Positions 6,683 to 8,174 of a stretch of 8,174 bases of DNA are shown here, one piece after another. How positions within the stretch are numbered: the first letter of the stretch is position 1; the number at the start of each line of letters is the position of its first letter. The notes beneath the pieces are model-generated. The model did no database searches and had not been told where the DNA came from. It saw only the letters and a program-made list of their open reading frames with translations. Made by a program: the position numbers and the translations under genes. This DNA is from an uncultured Capnocytophaga sp. (GTDB taxonomy: Bacteria > Bacteroidota > Bacteroidia > Flavobacteriales > Flavobacteriaceae), in the NCBI RefSeq assembly GCF_938029845.1, contig NZ_CALHGG010000189.1, positions 1 through 8,174 on the forward strand. The letters are read 5' to 3'.

Positions 6683-6717
6683 TACTTTAACAAGGTTTCT
6701 GTTTATTTGTTAAAGTA
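6683..6717. repeat. 11-bp perfect inverted repeat between valS and clpC
   Basis: TACTTTAACAA (6683-6693) and TTGTTAAAGTA (6707-6717) are perfect inverted copies around a 13-nt spacer. It lies 17 bp after the valS stop and about 28 bp upstream of the clpC -7 element. No T-tract follows the stem on the minus strand (the next bases are CAAGAAACTG) and the arms are AT-rich, so it is a poor intrinsic terminator for valS. An operator or activator site for clpC, or an RNA 3'-end stabiliser for valS, fits as well or better. Confidence 0.5.
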
Positions 6718-6734
6718 ATTAGCGATTTGCACTA

Positions 6735-8174
6735 TTATTTTAAGTTTTGCAAACTTTTTTCAAGGGTCTCAATCTTAGCCAAAGCGTCAGCTTCTTTTTT
6801 TCGTTCAGTTTCTATTACTTGGGCAGGAGCAGAAGAGATGAATCTCTCATTGGAAAGTTTGGCACGTACTGATTTTAGAAATCCTTGTACATGGGCTAAT
6901 TCTTTTTCCAATTTCTTTATCTCTTCAGCTACATTGATTTTGTCCAGAATAGGAATAAAATATTCATTGGCTTTCACACGGAAAGAAACAGCTCCCTCTA
7001 TTGCCGTATCTGTATAGGAAATAGCTGGAATATTTCCTAACTTCTGGATAATGCTATCCCAATGAGTAGGAACTTGCTCATTATTGATTACCGATAGACT
7101 AATTTCGTCTTTGAAAGCAATGTTTTTCTCCTTACGAATGGTACGAATACCAGAGATAACCTCTTGTACAAATTCAAACTCAGCTAGGATACTCTCATCG
7201 AATGCTTTTTGCTCAGGGTAAGAGGCAATTATGAGTGCTTCTTGAGGGGTTCTTGGAGCTATTTGTTGCCATATTTCTTCAGTAACAAAAGGCATGAATG
7301 GGTGTAAGAGCTTCAGGTTATCCTCGAATAGCGCAATTACTTCTGTAAGGGTTTGGTTATCAATAGGTGCTCCATAAGCAGGCTTGATAATCTCCAAAAG
7401 CCATGAGCAGAAATCGTCCCATACGAGTTTGTATATCTTCATCAGCGCATCGGAGATACGATACTTGCTAAAGTCATCTTCGGTTTCACTCAGTACCTTT
7501 TGGAAGCGGGCACGGAACCATGTAATAGCTCTTTGAGAATGATCTGGCTGAGCGATATCGGCAGTTTGCCAACCTTTGATAAGGCGGAAAGCATTCCATA
7601 ATTTGTTAGCAAAGCCACTTCCTTGTTGGCATAGAGCTTCATCGAAAAGCAGGTCATTCCCCGCAGATGAGGAGAGGAGTAAGCCTACACGTACCCCATC
7701 GGCACCAAAGTCCTTAATTAGTTGTAGGGCATCGGGGGAGTTACCTAAGGACTTGGACATCTTGCGGCGGAGCTTGTCTCTTACCAATCCTGTGAGATAT
7801 ACATTGGTAAAGGGTTTTTCTCCAGCGAATTCATAGCCTGCAATAATCATTCTAGCTACCCAGAAGAAGAGAATATCAGGACCTGTAACCAAATCTTGAG
7901 TAGGGTAGTAGTATTTGAAATCCTCATTATCAGGGTCTAAAATGCCATTGAACACACTCATAGGCCATAACCATGAGGAGAACCAAGTGTCCAGTGCATC
8001 TTCGTCTTGGCGTAGATCGTCCAAGGTGAGAGCAGGATTATGGGTTTTCTCTTTGGCTAAGGCCAAGGCTTGTTCTTTGGTTTCTGCTACGACAAAATCT
8101 TCTTTTCCAGTGCCATAGTAGTAAGCAGGAATCTGTTGTCCCCACCATAGTTGGCGAGAGATATTCCAGTCACG
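6735..8174 (-). CDS. valS: Valyl-tRNA synthetase, C-terminal part (runs off right edge)
   Basis: Charges tRNA-Val with valine; a class I aminoacyl-tRNA synthetase acting in the cytoplasm. The window holds the last 479 codons; bacterial ValS is usually about 870-950 aa, so the N-terminal half, with the HIGH motif and most of the editing domain, lies outside. The reading frame stays open to the right edge and begins with RDWNISRQLWWGQQIPAYYY, a signature of ValS after the editing domain; the final bases of the window are therefore coding. Further marks are DTWFSSWLWP, GPDILFFWVARMI and the KMSKS loop in RRKMSKSLGNS (near residue 140 of the visible part). An anticodon-binding helical domain follows (about 185-330), and the last 66 or so residues are the tRNA-binding coiled coil with KLSNERFISSAPAQVIE. 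The gene ends with TAA at 6737-6735, 142 bp before clpC. No key residue appears altered. Confidence 0.95.
   Translation of the reverse strand, partial: RDWNISRQLWWGQQIPAYYYGTGKEDFVVAETKEQALALAKEKTHNPALTLDDLRQDEDALDTWFSSWLWPMSVFNGILDPDNEDFKYYYPTQDLVTGPDILFFWVARMIIAGYEFAGEKPFTNVYLTGLVRDKLRRKMSKSLGNSPDALQLIKDFGADGVRVGLLLSSSAGNDLLFDEALCQQGSGFANKLWNAFRLIKGWQTADIAQPDHSQRAITWFRARFQKVLSETEDDFSKYRISDALMKIYKLVWDDFCSWLLEIIKPAYGAPIDNQTLTEVIALFEDNLKLLHPFMPFVTEEIWQQIAPRTPQEALIIASYPEQKAFDESILAEFEFVQEVISGIRTIRKEKNIAFKDEISLSVINNEQVPTHWDSIIQKLGNIPAISYTDTAIEGAVSFRVKANEYFIPILDKINVAEEIKKLEKELAHVQGFLKSVRAKLSNERFISSAPAQVIETERKKEADALAKIETLEKSLQNLK

Noticed and set aside
6683..6717. Intrinsic terminator for valS
   Set aside because: There is an 11-bp stem but no T-tract after it on the minus strand, so it was recorded as an inverted repeat of uncertain role.
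8064..8066. TTG as the start codon of a 443-residue ValS
   Set aside because: The frame continues open to the window edge and encodes the ValS signature RDWNISRQLWWG, so this is an internal leucine codon of a truncated gene.
1..8174. tRNA, rRNA, CRISPR array, insertion sequence or riboswitch
   Set aside because: Gaps between genes are all under 150 bp; none shows tRNA arms, regularly spaced repeats, transposase coding or a recognisable riboswitch core.

Overview
The window looks like chromosomal DNA from a member of the Bacteroidota, most likely a flavobacterium. The evidence is a moderate-to-low GC content, Bacteroidota-type promoter elements (TAnnTTTG) upstream of four genes, little use of Shine-Dalgarno sequences, and a PIF1-like helicase with a C-terminal helix-turn-helix of the type common in this phylum. 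The gene content and style suggest a Capnocytophaga-like organism. That genus assignment is inference from memory and was not searched.

Layout, left to right. Positions 1-317 (minus) hold the N-terminal part of mtaB, a radical-SAM tRNA methylthiotransferase whose remainder lies beyond the left edge. A short AT-rich region (318-466) separates it from a divergent two-gene operon on the plus strand. These are small proteins of unknown function at 467-892 and 896-1657, only 3 bp apart. After a 78-bp gap holding short tandem heptamers, an imperfect hairpin and a promoter comes a complete 755-residue PIF1/RecD-type helicase with a C-terminal HTH (1736-4003, plus). A strong hairpin with U-tracts on both strands (3993-4023) terminates this gene and the convergent clpC. 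clpC (4034-6592, minus) is a complete, full-length AAA+ unfoldase with its own promoter. Upstream of it, after 142 bp containing an 11-bp inverted repeat, lies the 3' two-thirds or less of valS (6735-8174, minus), which runs off the right edge.

Functionally the window is mainly housekeeping: tRNA modification (MtaB), tRNA charging (ValS), protein quality control (ClpC, presumably with ClpP) and a DNA helicase. The non-housekeeping part is the 467-1657 gene pair. Its look (small soluble proteins, tight coupling, own promoter, no recognised catalytic domain) is compatible with immunity or accessory proteins, but no toxin or effector is visible here. I see no RNA genes, CRISPR arrays, insertion sequences or clear evidence of a new multi-gene system. 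No gene-free stretch exceeds 300 bases. The most interesting small-scale signals are the inverted repeats next to the promoters and the heptamer/hairpin patch after the unknown pair.
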